Source: Ctena decussata (Eukaryota; Mollusca; Bivalvia; Lucinida; Lucinidae). Taken from it: a stretch of 64,000 bases of DNA. Where the stretch lies: the NCBI GenBank assembly GCA_963989385.1, contig OZ022515.1, forward strand, positions 9,208,803 through 9,272,802, written 5' to 3'. A program made the position numbers and the translations under genes. Shown piece by piece: positions 13,401 to 22,396 of the stretch (position 1 is the first letter of the stretch; every line of letters begins with the position of its first letter). The notes below the pieces were generated by a model, which was not told the origin of the DNA, did no database searches, and worked only from the letters and a program-made list of their open reading frames with translations.

Positions 13401-16400
13401 GTCAAATTGGCCTGCTACTTATTATGGATTTTATGCATAAAGATGTGGCATATTAAACTGTTATTTATTCTTATCCCTCAATGAATCATCAATTTTAAAC
13501 TAACTAAAATGATAGAGACTAAGCCAAACAGTATTTTATTAGTTACAACTTGTAAGGAATCATAGACAACATGCACATTTTGACAGATGATTCATTGACA
13601 TGAAAAAGCAGATGAGGCATTTATATTTTGCAAAGGGGGTGGGGTAATGAATTCACATCTGAAACAAAACTTGAAATCAAAAGGTGACTTAGAAGCTTTT
13701 ATGTCATGATGTGGGTCTAAGAGATAAGGGAGACAAGAATAAAATGTCAAAATATTTATGGTGTACCTGAAAATTATTATGTATTTGATTTTTTACCACC
13801 AAAAAGTCAAATTATGCAAATGCGTTGATAAAATAGCATTTCTACGACAATTAGTGCATCTAAATGACAAGAAAATTTGTTAATTATAGGGTTTTTACCC
13901 CAGTATAAAATATTTCAAGAGTTTTCTAAACAATTTCATATTCTTACATAATTAGTTTCAAAACAACAAGGTTTTAGTGCAAAATTCAATGAAAAATGAA
14001 CCTGACGTTAAAACTAAAGAGTAATTTGTTAAGAGTGGTTTTGCAAAACAATAGGAAAAGAAAAATCAGTTCAAATGTTTATGCCCGATGTAAGAACAAA
14101 TCTAATAACAAGAGATCAAAAGAAATCTGCAAAATGCCTCAGTGTTTACAAATACTGATATAGATTCTATCCCTACCCCCTAAAATTTAAAGTTTCCATT
14201 AAGAATGGGGGTACCCGTTCGATTTAGCCAGAAATTCTGCAGTTAACTGTCAGAAAATAATAAAAAATAAATTAAATAATCACCAAAATATGCCCTGCAG
14301 TACCAGTACTTTAACATCTTAAATATTTCTATTGGTTTTGAAAAACCAAGCTCTTAAGGCGCCGAACTCTAATGCAAATCAAAATTTTGCCTTCACCATT
14401 GTCAGCCCGGTAGAGGGTGTGTCCATGGCAATTCATATTTTCTCGTCATTTTGATATCTAAAAAGAATTTGTATGTTGCATATCTTTGGTAGTGCTTCCT
14501 TTATCACACTTACAAAGTTTTGCGAAAATCATAACGTTATTAAGCGTTTAGTGTAAGTTTAAATAATGTCTACGAACTTTCTTAACACCCTGTACATCAT
14601 GATCCTATCCTGTATTACCATATTAATCCTAATGAATGCCCACTGCTCAAATAGACCCTCCCTGCTTCTTTTTCCGAAAATAATGTTATATTTAGTTGCC
14701 ATGAATACCTATTAACTTCTATGGATGAGCAAATTCTAGAGGAACAAATTCTTCCCTGTAATAGTTGACCTCCACCCCTACCAAGAAGGGAGGCAAAAAT
14801 GATAGAATCACTTGCTCAGAAAGTATACCTATTCACTTTTGATATTGTTTATCAGAGGTATTTTGGCAGTGGCTGGGTTACTAAAATTGAGGCTCTAAGT
14901 CATAAAATGCAAGAGCTCCGATGCATTTAATAGGATTGAATTAAATATGGTACAGTGTTTGAAAATCAACATCATTATGATTCATCATTTTTCATTGACA
15001 GATGTTTTTTTTTTAAGGTGCTGAAAGTGCTTGCTTTGGGTGCAAAAGGGTGAATTTGTGTAGGAGTGGAATAGAATGTGAATAACTCACTGTATTAAAA
15101 ATTGTTCATTTGGGGAGGTAAATCATCTGATGTATGTTTTTTAGAGAAACCAATTTCTTGACATAAGTTTACAGTTTTGAGAAGGGAGGTAACTGTTTCC
15201 ATGTCATAGTTGTCTCACTAGTACCTATAACCCATACTCCTGTATGATAATTTTTGTCTTGTTCTTATGTACAGAAAGAGGATTCTTATGGCAGTATGTT
15301 GGAGTTGTGTTGGAAAGGAACAAAAACAGTTGATCTTGGGAATGGTCTGACCAGAAAGTTTCTACAAGACGACGATGAAGTTATTATGACAGGTGGGCTA
15401 ATATAAGTATATAGCATGTTTATTTAAGGAACGAATTTCATTTGCCGGGCCTGGTAGTGCAGTCGGTAGGGCATCTGACTTATAAGCCAGAGGTCCTGAG
15501 TTTGATACCCAATCCGGCCACTTACTTTCATTTTTCCTTCCACTGATTCAAGAAGGGCAGTTGTCAGTTACTGGTGAAAGTAAGTGCACTTAGAACTGGT
15601 TAATCGCTTAGGAGGTCTAAGCCTGCCCAGGAATAGTGTATTTAGGTTAGCTGACTGTCCGACATGACCATAGCTGTTTACCGTGGAAGTTTAACAATAA
15701 TACAACAACAACAACAACAAATTTTCTGATGTTTATGGAAGTATAAACTACATTGGGTTGCGTGCAAAGTAAGTGAACCCCAAAGGGGTTCATGTAAACT
15801 TCGCTAGCAGTCCAATGTAGTTAATACTTTGATGAACACCAGAAAAATTAAGTTCATTGCTTATATTTACATTTACATTCTTTTCTATCTTTATTTTGAC
15901 CACATATTTGCATGAGTGGCTGCAATTGAAGCAGAAAAACATTTATATGCAGTTTTTCTACTGTTCTGAAAAGCTACAGATGCAAATTTCTAATGCCCCT
16001 ACAAATGTAACATGATGATTGGATGACGTCAAAAATTTGTGAGAGTATATTCTGTGATATACTGTCGGCAACCCAATGTCATTATGAATGATCTCTTTAT
16101 ATTGGCTGATTGTTTTATGTTGCTGAAAGTGCTAGCTATTGGTGCAAAGTAGTACACCTTTAAAGGTGAAATTGTGAAAAAGTGCTTTAGAATGGGGATA
16201 ACTGTATTGAAACTGTCATTGGGGGAGGTGGGGGGGGGGGGCAATCTTTGGTGGTTTTATGGCAATTTCCTTACACCGACATGTCAAACATGACCAAAAA
16301 CAAAACTCAAAGATTTTCCTGCCCAAATGACAATTCTAAATACAGTTATCCCCTAATCAAAAAAAAATTACAGAAAGGTGAACCATAGTATGAAGGTTTG

Positions 16401-17272
16401 ATGATTAATAGATTAAACCGCCAGTACTCAAGGTCAAATCGTGTCTCAGTGATCTTTATCAAGATTTCAGTTCCTCAGATTCAATCAAGGTCACCACAAA
16501 ATTATGTCTGCTTAAGAAGCTATCAGGAGCAAATACTATCAAATTTCACACAAAGATGAAGCATAGTCATATATGTCAATCTCATTATTGTCTCGCCTGC
16601 GAAGTAGAAGTGAGACATATGTATTGCTTCTCCGGTGTCGGCGGGGGCGTAAACTTTGTCGAGTTTTGCGTTTAGGCCTGTTTCACAAAGCGCTGACAGG
16701 TGAGACACCGCATTCCGCAGAATTCTTGTTTAGATTTCCACACCCACGGTCAAGGTCACGACCCGGGGTCAGAGACCAAATTGAATAGGCCTGTTTACTC
16801 AGAATGTATGGGAGTAAATTTGACTAGAAGTACATGTAAATTGTAATGAGAGCAAAGTTTAGGGTCCCATGTGCAAGGTCAAGGTCCCTGTTAGGAGTTA
16901 AAGGGCCTTTGGGACATTTTTTTTACATACTGAAACATTTTGTGTTTATCACCATAGCATGCTAATTCACATGAGCTGCGACACAAGAAAACCAACAAAG
17001 TGGTTGTGCGTCCATTGCAGACAGAGTCTTCACTGCCCACATGGAGGTAGCTTAGACCCTTAGCTACATCCATGTGGACAGCGAAGACTCTGTTCAGACT
17101 GGGCGGATGCCCAGGCTGATCTGAGTCTGCGCTGGGCACACAACCACTTTAATGATTTCTCTCGTCGCGGCTCACATGTATCATTTCTCCTACAGGTTAT
17201 TGTGAAGGTGATGGATATAGAGTAGGATTTGGAACTTGTACAGGAAAGGTTCTTCCTGCCATACCTCTATAA
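759..17272 (+). CDS. FAH: Fumarylacetoacetase, 3' part (seven exons)
   Basis: Hydrolyses 4-fumarylacetoacetate to fumarate and acetoacetate, the last step of tyrosine catabolism, in the cytosol as a dimer. Exons read by hand: 759-856, 7243-7395, 8323-8529, 10146-10192, 12892-12993, 15275-15392, 17196-17272. All introns are GT/AG and all phases join. Together they give 266 residues plus stop, against about 419 for the human protein, so roughly the first 150 residues lie upstream of the window. Visible family motifs in order: [27 protein letters not shown] (metal-binding Glu pair), [14 protein letters not shown] (metal Asp plus catalytic Arg and Gln), LGPFLGK (active-site Lys), [16 protein letters not shown] and [13 protein letters not shown]. 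No stop or frameshift is seen, so the gene looks intact here. Every intron is packed with repeats. Family identity is very sure; exon ends rest on splice consensus and homology. Confidence 0.96.
1337..4997 (+). mobile_element. Hairpin-ended tandem-array element A1 (AGCTCACC family)
   Basis: Starts AGCTCACCTGTGAAGGTGAG (hairpin, loop GAAG), followed by GTCCGTCGTCCGTCGTCGGC. The body is about eight units of roughly 455 bases, each with a segment like ATGGTAAAAACCCTTCAAAA. It ends CAGGTGAGCGATC, the hairpin GTTGCCC-TT-GGGCGAC, then TTGTT. Short open frames starting MSLKVKV recur in the units but break between copies, so they are not genes. It lies in an FAH intron. Confidence 0.85.
5217..5296 (+). 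repeat. GGGGATAACTGTA element, left piece
   Basis: TAGGGGATAACATTGTCATT and GGAGGTAAATCATTGG match the copy at 155. The element continues at 6968 after the inserted array A2. Confidence 0.75.
5297..6967 (+). mobile_element. Hairpin-ended tandem-array element A2
   Basis: Relative of A1 with about four units of 445-465 bases (CCCATATATGGTAAAAACC near 5481, 5947, 6389 and 6836). The 5' hairpin is lost, but AGCTTATAGTATGG and TCCGTCCGTC remain. The 3' end is GGGTGAGCTAC, the hairpin AGGACC-AAT-GGTCCT, then CTTGTT. It splits an older repeat whose halves lie at 5217-5296 and 6968-7198. Confidence 0.8.
6968..7198 (+). repeat. GGGGATAACTGTA element, right piece
   Basis: AATACAGTTATCCCATTTCT to GTAAGTGCATTAGAAT, matching 310-535. 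It ends about 45 bases before an FAH exon. Confidence 0.78.
7243..7395 (+). CDS. FAH: FAH exon with metal-binding Glu pair
   Basis: Preceded by a long T-rich tract and TTTTTGTAG, followed by GTAAGAG. Phase 1 in, phase 1 out. Reads [20 protein letters not shown] and ends MNDWS. The two Glu of FELEMAFF and the Asp of NDWS match the metal ligands of FAH. Confidence 0.95.
7535..7600. repeat. Short hairpin module GATCAGACTGCTCC
   Basis: GATCAGACTGCTCCTCAAAG pairs with GGAGCAGTCTGATC. The same module is at 7945-8000 and 8893-8935, with flanks like GTGTAGACC and TCTACACTG. It behaves as a central hairpin shared by several MITEs. Confidence 0.7.
8057..8276. repeat. P235 palindromic MITE, degraded
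   Basis: AACCAACAAAGTGGCATGTG at the left and GACATGCCACTTCGTTGG at the right, with weak inner lobes. It ends 46 bases before an FAH exon. Confidence 0.75.
8323..8529 (+). CDS. FAH: FAH exon with catalytic Arg, Gln and Lys
   Basis: Acceptor TTTGTTTCAG at 8313-8322, donor GTAAGTAG after 8529; 207 bases, phase 1 in and out. Starts [18 protein letters not shown] and ends near [10 protein letters not shown]. It carries the Arg, Gln and Lys of the FAH active site. A degraded palindromic MITE ends 46 bases before it. Confidence 0.95.
8579..8848 (+). mobile_element. SINE-like repeat (pair with 21898-22153)
   Basis: Begins AGGCGCCATAGTCAAGCGGT, then GTGCAGAAAGTCGCCGGA, TAAATGGGTACCTTTTTCAA and GGGCTCTGCCTTTCATCAGC, and ends CTATGGGAAACCTTT. 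The A- and B-box-like segments are weak. The same sequence is inverted at 21898-22153. It sits 50 bases after an FAH exon. Confidence 0.7.
9059..9775 (+). mobile_element. Hairpin-ended tandem-array element B (GTCCCCCGCC family)
   Basis: The 5' hairpin GTCCCCCGCCTTTTCGAAGA pairs into AAAAGCGGAGGGAC; then come CATAGTTTTCGG and a TCCG/TTCCG-rich tract. Three units of about 180 bases follow (CCTTGTGTGCGCAACTCCTC at 9158, 9349 and 9540). The 3' end has GGCGGGGGAC at 9742-9751, the exact inverse of the 5' end, then the hairpin AAATTC-GTT-GAATTT, then GCTTGTT. The layout is the same as family A with unrelated sequence. Confidence 0.82.
10146..10192 (+). CDS. FAH: FAH short exon
   Basis: 47 bases between TTTCATAG and GTAAGTTT; reads [15 protein letters not shown] after a split codon. 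The codon across the junction becomes Cys where most FAH proteins have Gly. It is too short to stand out as an open frame, and was placed by phase and homology. Confidence 0.9.
10355..10577. repeat. P235 palindromic MITE
   Basis: Left arm starts at CAACCAACAAAGTGGTTGTG; right arm ends CGTGTCGCGGCTC. It spans the left boundary of the 848-bp duplication. Confidence 0.85.
10671..10906. repeat. P235 palindromic MITE, full length
   Basis: GAGCCGCGACACAACAAAAC to CACGTCGCGGCTC, 236 bases; ATAT flanks both sides, a possible target duplication. Confidence 0.88.
11189..11425. repeat. P235 palindromic MITE at duplication junction
   Basis: GAGCCGCAACACAACAAAAC start; contains the junction of the two 848-bp units at 11208/11209. 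Its right part equals 10361-10577. Confidence 0.85.
11519..11754. repeat. P235 palindromic MITE, full length (second unit)
   Basis: Copy of 10671-10906 shifted by 848 bases; no difference seen. Confidence 0.88.
12037..12272. repeat. P235 palindromic MITE after the duplication
   Basis: GAGCCGCAACACAACAAAAC to CGTGTCGTGGCTC. Diverges from the duplicated copies after TGGTTGTG, so it is an older intact copy whose left end served as the exchange point. Confidence 0.85.
12355..12740 (-). repeat. GAGGATCTTA palindromic element
   Basis: Inverted relative of 29846-30185. The plus strand begins TATCATATGACATCGCATCT, contains TTGACATCCATAAAAACGTC, and ends with the long hairpin around TGTATTATTGAAT and CATGAGCACTTATGTAAGAT. 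Confidence 0.75.
12892..12993 (+). CDS. FAH: FAH exon with SGTISG loop
   Basis: 102 bases, phase 0 on both sides, between TTCTTTTTTAG and GTAAGAT. Reads [19 protein letters not shown] and ends GSGTISGE. The Thr of SGTISG is an active-site residue in mouse FAH. An inverted-repeat element (13224-14592) begins 230 bases downstream. Confidence 0.95.
13224..14592. mobile_element. Mariner-like inverted-repeat element, 1.37 kb
   Basis: CAGGGTGTTAAGAAAGTTCG at the left and its inverse CGAACTTTCTTAACACCCTG at the right, each flanked by TA (13222-13223, 14593-14594). The TA target and CAGGGTGT-type ends fit the mariner/Tc1 group, and the length is close to a full mariner, but I found no transposase frame on either strand. 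It lies in an FAH intron. Confidence 0.78.
15275..15392 (+). CDS. FAH: FAH penultimate exon
   Basis: 118 bases after the acceptor TATGTACAG; the donor is GTGGGCT, weaker than the others in this gene. Reads [20 protein letters not shown] and ends DDDEVIMTG. The Glu of SMLEL matches the catalytic Glu of mouse FAH. A tRNA-derived SINE starts 51 bases downstream. Confidence 0.95.
15444..15720 (+). mobile_element. tRNA-derived SINE with (CAA)n tail
   Basis: The head GCCGGGCCTGGTAGTGCAGT continues to a B box (GAGTTTGATACCC) and CCGGCCA. The body has AAGAAGGGCAGTTGTCAGTT and TTTACCGTGGAAG, ending in a CAA repeat. Same family as 61828-62083 and 46521-46745. It is not a working tRNA: it lies in an FAH intron and has SINE body and tail. 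Confidence 0.85.
15975..16355 (-). repeat. GGGGATAACTGTA element, inverted copy, with G-run
   Basis: The plus strand runs CTAATGCCCCTACAAATG, ATTGGATGACGTCAAAAA, GAATGGGGATAACTGTATTG, then the hairpin arm ending ACAGTTATCCCCTAAT. A run of 10 Gs at 16230-16239 sits in the arm. A further fragment of this family is at 15000-15130. Confidence 0.75.
16590..16730 (+). mobile_element. Hairpin-ended element C1, minimal copy without array
   Basis: 141 bases: GTCTCGCCTGCGAAGTAGAA with a hairpin into GTGAGAC, then GGTGTCGGCGGGGGCGTAAA, a short body, CAGGTGAGAC (inverse of the 5' end), the hairpin ATTC-CGCA-GAAT and TTCTTGTT. It has both ends but almost no tandem unit, so it defines the minimal element. 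Confidence 0.82.
16973..17173. repeat. P235 palindromic MITE, 22 bases before the last FAH exon
   Basis: GAGCTGCGACACAAGAAAAC to CTCGTCGCGGCTC, with about 35 bases of the left lobe deleted. ACAT flanks both ends. Confidence 0.85.
17196..17272 (+). CDS. FAH: FAH last exon
   Basis: Acceptor CTCCTACAG at 17187-17195. Reads [18 protein letters not shown], then VLPAIPL and stop TAA at 17270-17272. A 201-bp palindromic MITE ends only 22 bases upstream, so the branch point probably lies within the MITE. No AATAAA is seen within the next 800 bases, so the 3' end is not placed. Confidence 0.95.
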
Positions 17273-17329
17273 CTGACAGTACAGATGGAATTTTCGGCCA
17301 GTTAGCAGGATGTGCAAATCAGATCTCTA

Positions 17330-17515
17330 GATAAGAGGGAGTATTTGATGATAATTAAGGATAATTTTTCTTAATTCTCATGAAAACTTATGTTGTGACC
17401 CCTCATCTGAACCGTCTCATCGAGACGGTTCAGATGAGGGGTCACAACATATGTTTTAATGCTGAATTAAGAAAAATTACCCTGAATTATCACCAAATAC
17501 TCCCTCTTTTCTAGA
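17330..17515. repeat. Palindromic MITE just after the FAH stop, with a perfect 59-bp core
   Basis: 17391-17449 is a perfect inverted repeat (28-base arms, 3-base loop ATC). Outer arms continue imperfectly: AGGGAGTATTTGATG near 17336 pairs with its inverse near 17500. It starts about 60 bases after the FAH stop and is likely part of the 3' UTR. Degenerate relatives lie at 17865-17940 and 29580-29645. Confidence 0.85.
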
Positions 17516-17624
17516 GCTCTGCAAATGTGCTCTAAGTCATTCCAGTTACGACCGTCAGTGCTCTAGATAAGGAGATTACTTCATGCTGTTTCCTGGATAA
17601 CTTTTTGTTCATACAAACATGCAG

Positions 17625-17830
17625 TCAGCTGTTGATGTCTGATTTCAAACAATTGATATCTCAAAGGAAATATTCTGTTACTAGAAAATTTAGTTTGAGA
17701 GTCCAGTAGTTTGAGATATCAGGAGTCAGAATCTAAAGAAAAATGGGAAATGCATGCAAACTATTTTCTTTGATTTAAGAGGGTACTTTGAGATATCAGT
17801 GTTTGAGATGTTGAGGGTCAATTGTATATT
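17625..17830. repeat. GAGATATC family MITE
   Basis: AATTGATATCTCAAAGG, TAGTTTGAGATATCAGG, GGGTACTTTGAGATATCAGT and TTGAGGGTCAATTGTA; related to 36850-37400 and 54455-54670. Confidence 0.6.
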
Positions 17831-18106
17831 GTTACCCAATTTGTTAGATGCTTGAATTATGTTTATGACCCCTTCTGACCCTTACCTCACAGAGGTAGCT
17901 CTGATTAGGGGTTACAACATAGATGTCAAGATGGTTAAAATGGAGGTGACTATATATATGTTATAAAAAATGAACAAAATTACTGTAAAAATTCTATGTA
18001 TTGGACGGATAGCTCAGAGCAAAAAGTGTAGATCCAGATCAGACTGATCAGGATGTACATCGTTTTTCATTCTCTCTGCATATTTTGGATGCATTACTGC
18101 ATTTAA

Positions 18107-19166
18107 CATGGCCGTCGGAATAGGGGCGGCAGGGGAGGCGACAGCCGCCCCAATACTTTCGGCAATAATAAGATTCTGCTTAGCTTAATAATGAAAGATG
18201 AGAGAAAGAGAAAAGAAAAGGACACTTTCACACCTCACATATCGCATTTTTGCCAAGTTACAACAGGTATGACACCTGTAGTTCACGCTTTAAAAATTTC
18301 CTACTGGCGTAAAGGATTACGATGAAAGATGTAAACGGGTGTTAAAGAAGACATACTTTCGCACTGGGTTATCACATTGTGATTAATTGAGATAAACCAT
18401 TGCAAATTGTTCAAATGATGAGTAGGGCAAGTCGGATGTCAAGACCAAATGCAGTTAAATCATTTGAAAAATATATCTTACAACATATGAATCCTGGAGC
18501 AGCTTAATTGTGAAAAGTGAAGTCTCTGGTCACCTGATCTTATGCGCAGATTGATTTTAATATTATGTACTTAAATGAAAAGATACCTTTTCACATGACG
18601 CCACCCAATTGATTACTGAATCGCACTGCATGAAAGAGTCTGTTCAAACATATACTAAGAGTCTTCATTTACACTTAGATTCTAAGTGTATCCAGTATTC
18701 CCTATAGATCTTGGTATCACGGGTTTGAACCCCCGTCACGACGGATTTATTTTCACTGACAGCGGGCACTCTGGCAAGCTGAGCACTAACATTCTGTACA
18801 GACATGTGCTTTGCACGGCTTTTATGGTCCAAGGTCAAACGGACAACTAGGCAAAATAAGCCTGTAAACACCAAGTTTCCAGAATTTGGATACAAATTTT
18901 ATGCTGTTAACCTTCACAGGTTTACCCAAAGAGGGTGGCTGTACTACCATTAGACAACTAAGGTCAATTTATCATCATGGGTTTATTTTGTCAAGCAACT
19001 GAGAAATCTATACTGAAAGCAACATCATGTCATTGCGATGACGAGATGCTACATCAAAACTCATACATCGTTTTTTACTTTGGAGGGTTGGGGGAGGTGG
19101 GGGCGGGGAGGATGCCGAGTATTAAAAATCCGCCTCCCCAATGTCAAAATCGTTCCGACGCCCCTG
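18107..19166. mobile_element. 1060-bp inverted-repeat DNA element with TTTAA duplication
   Basis: The left end CATGGCCGTCGGAATAGGGG, with GGCAGGGGAGGCG, is the partial inverse of the right end CGCCTCCCCAATGTC, CGTTCCGACGCCCCTG. TTTAA occurs at 18102-18106 and 19167-19171. Nothing like a transposase is seen in it. It covers most of the gene-free stretch after FAH. Confidence 0.68.
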
Positions 19167-19495
19167 TTTAAAAAACAAGTTGTTCTATTTTTAGGACAGT
19201 CATGGTGATTATTTTTGGTGTCCCAAGTTTTCAGAATTTTCACGGTATCTCAGAAATATCATCAGGTATTGTTTTTATCTAGATCTCCCGTCAGTGATCA
19301 ATGCTCATTTTATCATTGAAGTGTTTTTAATTGTGTTATTGAAGTTGTGGTCAGTGCTCAATCCAGCATTTTTGCTGTTAGACCATTCCAGTATTTTTAA
19401 CAGTATTGCCGCAATATGTTGCATATTTGATGTTATTTTAGCTTGCCGCTATGAAAGTACAGAAAGAGCTTAGCAGTCATTAAAGTACCAGCTTC

Positions 19496-20162
19496 ACAGA
19501 TGCTTGGGGTTTGGACTTTGGTCAGGTTGGCCTCAATGAAGTCTCAGTATACTGTAATCATCCTGCTAAACGCCCTGGGGGCATTGCATTTTATGGAAGG
19601 GTGTATTATTTGGAACCTAAAGTGTAGAGAATCAGCCACTGCCAAATACTTGTAATCTGAATGGGTATCCTTGCAGAGGGAGAACTCTACAACTTTGGCC
19701 TCCCTTCTCAGTAGGGTTAAACTCTTAAAGGAAAGAATTTGCTCCTCTAGGAGCAAATTCTTTTGTTAAAGAGTAGATCCCATTTCAGTGAGCTACCTCA
19801 TCCAGAGAAGCAAACAGGAATTCATGCAAGTTAATATAACATTTTTTTTTCGAAAAGAGGCAGGGGCGTTTATTAAGGCAGGGGTGTTTAACAGGATTAA
19901 TACAGTATACAAGATGACAGTACTTGACAATCAAAATTTTTGGTGAACAAAGGAAAACTATTCTGCTTTTTTCCCATAATAAACACAAATATACTAGTAT
20001 TTGGTGTCCATTGATTCAACAGTCATTTATGCACATCATTGCATGAGCTTGTCCAGTTTTTACAAATTTATTCAAAACAAATTACCACCAAATGAATAAA
20101 ATGCTCCTACACACTCATCTTTCAAGTCATTACAAAGTCATCCAAACCCCAAGCATCTGTGT
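19496..20162. mobile_element. Nested palindromic MITEs
   Basis: Outer ends: CACAGATGCTTGGGGTTTGG at 19496 and its exact inverse ending at 20162. Inside, 19550-19907 is a second MITE with TACTGTAATCATCCTG and its inverse CAGGATTAATACAGTA, holding the hairpin AATTTGCTCCTCTAGGAGCA. The inner family recurs at 62294-62557. Confidence 0.75.
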
Positions 20163-20206
20163 CAGTATTGGCATTGGTGTGTATTTTAATTTGCATAAAA
20201 AAATAT

Positions 20207-20414
20207 GAGCCCCAACACAACAAAACCAAGGGGCATGTGAGCCAAGCATCCGCCCAGTCTGATCAGAGTCTTTGCTGTGCCCTTAAAGGATAACTAAGGG
20301 TCTAAGCTTCCTCCATGTGCACAGCATGACTGATCAGACTGGCGGGTTGCCCAAGCTGATCTAAGGCTTCCCGTGGTGCTCATGCCACTTTTTGGTTTGG
20401 TCATGTCGCAGCTC
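20207..20414. repeat. P235 palindromic MITE
   Basis: GAGCCCCAACACAACAAAAC to CATGTCGCAGCTC; both lobes partly deleted. Confidence 0.8.
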
Positions 20415-20644
20415 ATGTTATGTTATAGGTAATCTGTCCTGTACGTAGACAGTTTTTGTTAGTGATTTCTGATGGAAATTCAAGCAGTTAATATTTTTTT
20501 CATGTATTTCCAGTATATATTCTCCTTGTTTATAGGTTATGCCTATTTTGAAGCATATTTTAAAACTATCATATTTTGAAAAAGACATGATACAGATGTC
20601 AAGTTTTATGTCATTTTGTTAGTCAGTAAACCCCATAACATCTG

Positions 20645-20765
20645 CTCTAGGGTTTACCCGAATGTGCTTTAATATTGGGACACCTAAAACAATTACTTTT
20701 CCATTTGTCCCAAATGGAAAATTAATGGTTTTAGGTATCCCAATATTTCAGCATATTATGGTACA
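20645..20765. repeat. Small inverted repeat
   Basis: CCCAATATTAAAGC-type arms (TTTAATATTGGGACACCTAA and TTAGGTATCCCAATATTTCA) flank TTCCATTTGTCCCAAATGGA. A simple MITE-like palindrome. Confidence 0.6.
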
Positions 20766-21013
20766 TTGGGCAGGACTTATCCAAAGGAGAGATTCTTGTG
20801 TCACAGTTGCTCTGACTTAAGACTTGGATGTCTTAACATTCCATAAGCTGACTTGAATTTTACTGTTGGCATGATTATAAAGGGCATTTCATTGAAAGAG
20901 GCCTTAATTTTACCATCCTACCATCATCTCGATATGACCAAAATACCGTAAAAGGGATGTAAAAGAAACTCTGTGTCATCCTTCCATTGAATATCCTACC
21001 AGGCACCTTTGTT

Positions 21014-21234
21014 AGGTTAGAGTTGGGTAACTTCGGACAGCGGGTAAATTCGGACGTACCATTGCAAACAGTGAAAATCCAGATGAGACGGCTCATAATG
21101 AGCCGTCTCATCAGGATTTTCACTGTGTGCACAGTTAATCTTGTTTTAATTCTAACCAACTGCCATATAAAGGAAACAATGTCACTGTCCGAATTTACCA
21201 GCTGTCTGAATTTACCCACCTTTATCCTAATGGT
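21014..21234. mobile_element. TTCGGACAGCGGGTAAATTC MITE, copy 1
   Basis: The left AGTTGGGTAACTTCGGACAG and GTAAATTCGGAC are inverted at the right (GTCCGAATTTACCAGCTGTC). The centre is a hairpin, GATGAGACGGCTCATAATGA and its inverse. Confidence 0.82.
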
Positions 21235-21897
21235 ATGATAGAATGATAGTTTGCTGCTACACGTAGATCTACATTATTTGCCCTCTAGTCATTGAATTCT
21301 CAATATGATACAGTTTGTACAAAACATCTTTTTGTATTTTGCAGACATAAATCTTGTAATCTGATATTTTTGGCACTATAAGGGCTCATAGAGATAAATC
21401 TTGAGAGCTGTTTTCTGATTTTGACAAATTGACACTATTAATTTACCTAAATACAGTCGGTTATACAAGTTTTGCCATGCCTGCAGCTTGCAGACATAGG
21501 AGTTACATTTCAAGTGGCATTTGCATTTGTCAGATTTTCTGACGCTATATTTTGTGACAGTATGCAAGTGGGAAAGACACAGTGTTACACAGAAGTCTTG
21601 TTTACATTTTCTTTCTGTAAGAAGAATCTCAGGGTTTAGATCCCTTGTATATGGTAAAGTTCTAACAATTTAACTGTGTGTTTGTGTCTTTTTAAAGGTA
21701 TATGGATACACATCCTATGTTTTTCAGCCATTTTTACAAAGGGAGTTTATTTTTGTGACTTCCTGTTTGCTTCCTAGACAATGAAGTCCTTCCAAAAAGT
21801 GGGGTCTACTCTTAAAGGAAGGAATTTGCTCCTTTTGGAGCAAATTGTTTTCTGAAAAAGTTGACCCCTAATATAGGTTAAGAAGAAAATGTAAAGG

Positions 21898-22153
21898 TTT
21901 CCCATAGCCTAACAGCCATAAGGGCAGTGGGGGTTAGAGACCCACTGTATCTTGGGCACAGCTGGTGAAAGGCAGAGCCCATCTCTGTCCTTTCACTGCC
22001 TTATCCTTCCCTGATTTGAAAAAGGTACCCATTTACTGCTGGGTTGACATAGAGTGTTTTCCAGCCGTTGGATGGCGACGGTGAGCTGCAAACTCGTGAC
22101 CCTCCGGCAACTTTCTGCACCATAAACGAGTCACTCTAACCACTCGCCTTATA
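21898..22153 (-). mobile_element. SINE-like repeat, inverted copy of 8579-8848
   Basis: The plus strand reads AAAGGTTTCCCATAGCCTAA at the start and GTCACTCTAACCACTCGCCT at the end. On the minus strand the head is AAGGCGAGTGGTTAGAGTGA, more tRNA-like than the other copy. Confidence 0.7.
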
Positions 22154-22396
22154 TGTGGGGAGGCAAAAATGAAAACAAAAGAGTTGCCTCCCCTGTTTTG
22201 CTATTAATTTAGAGACTTGGATAAGGAAAGTAGAGACAAGCTTGCCTTAAGGGGTCACACAAGAGGACACAAAACTTTGCTTCTTAGGGCAGGTGACCCC
22301 GTAATACAGGCTGGTTTAGAGTACAGTCAGCCCTGTTTTAAGGGGTCATGCAAGGGAACAAAAAACGTGTTTGCTGAAGACAACTGACCCTTTATT
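22154..22396. other. Gene-free stretch
   Basis: Two copies of AAGGGGTCA-type sequence (TTAAGGGGTCACACAAGAGG, TTAAGGGGTCATGCAAGGGA), part of a CAGTCAGCCCTGTTTTAAGG element. No gene seen. Confidence 0.5.

Noticed and set aside
15444..15520. tRNA gene call
   Set aside because: Boxes A and B are present, but the acceptor stem is imperfect and a SINE body with a CAA tail follows directly, so it is a SINE head.
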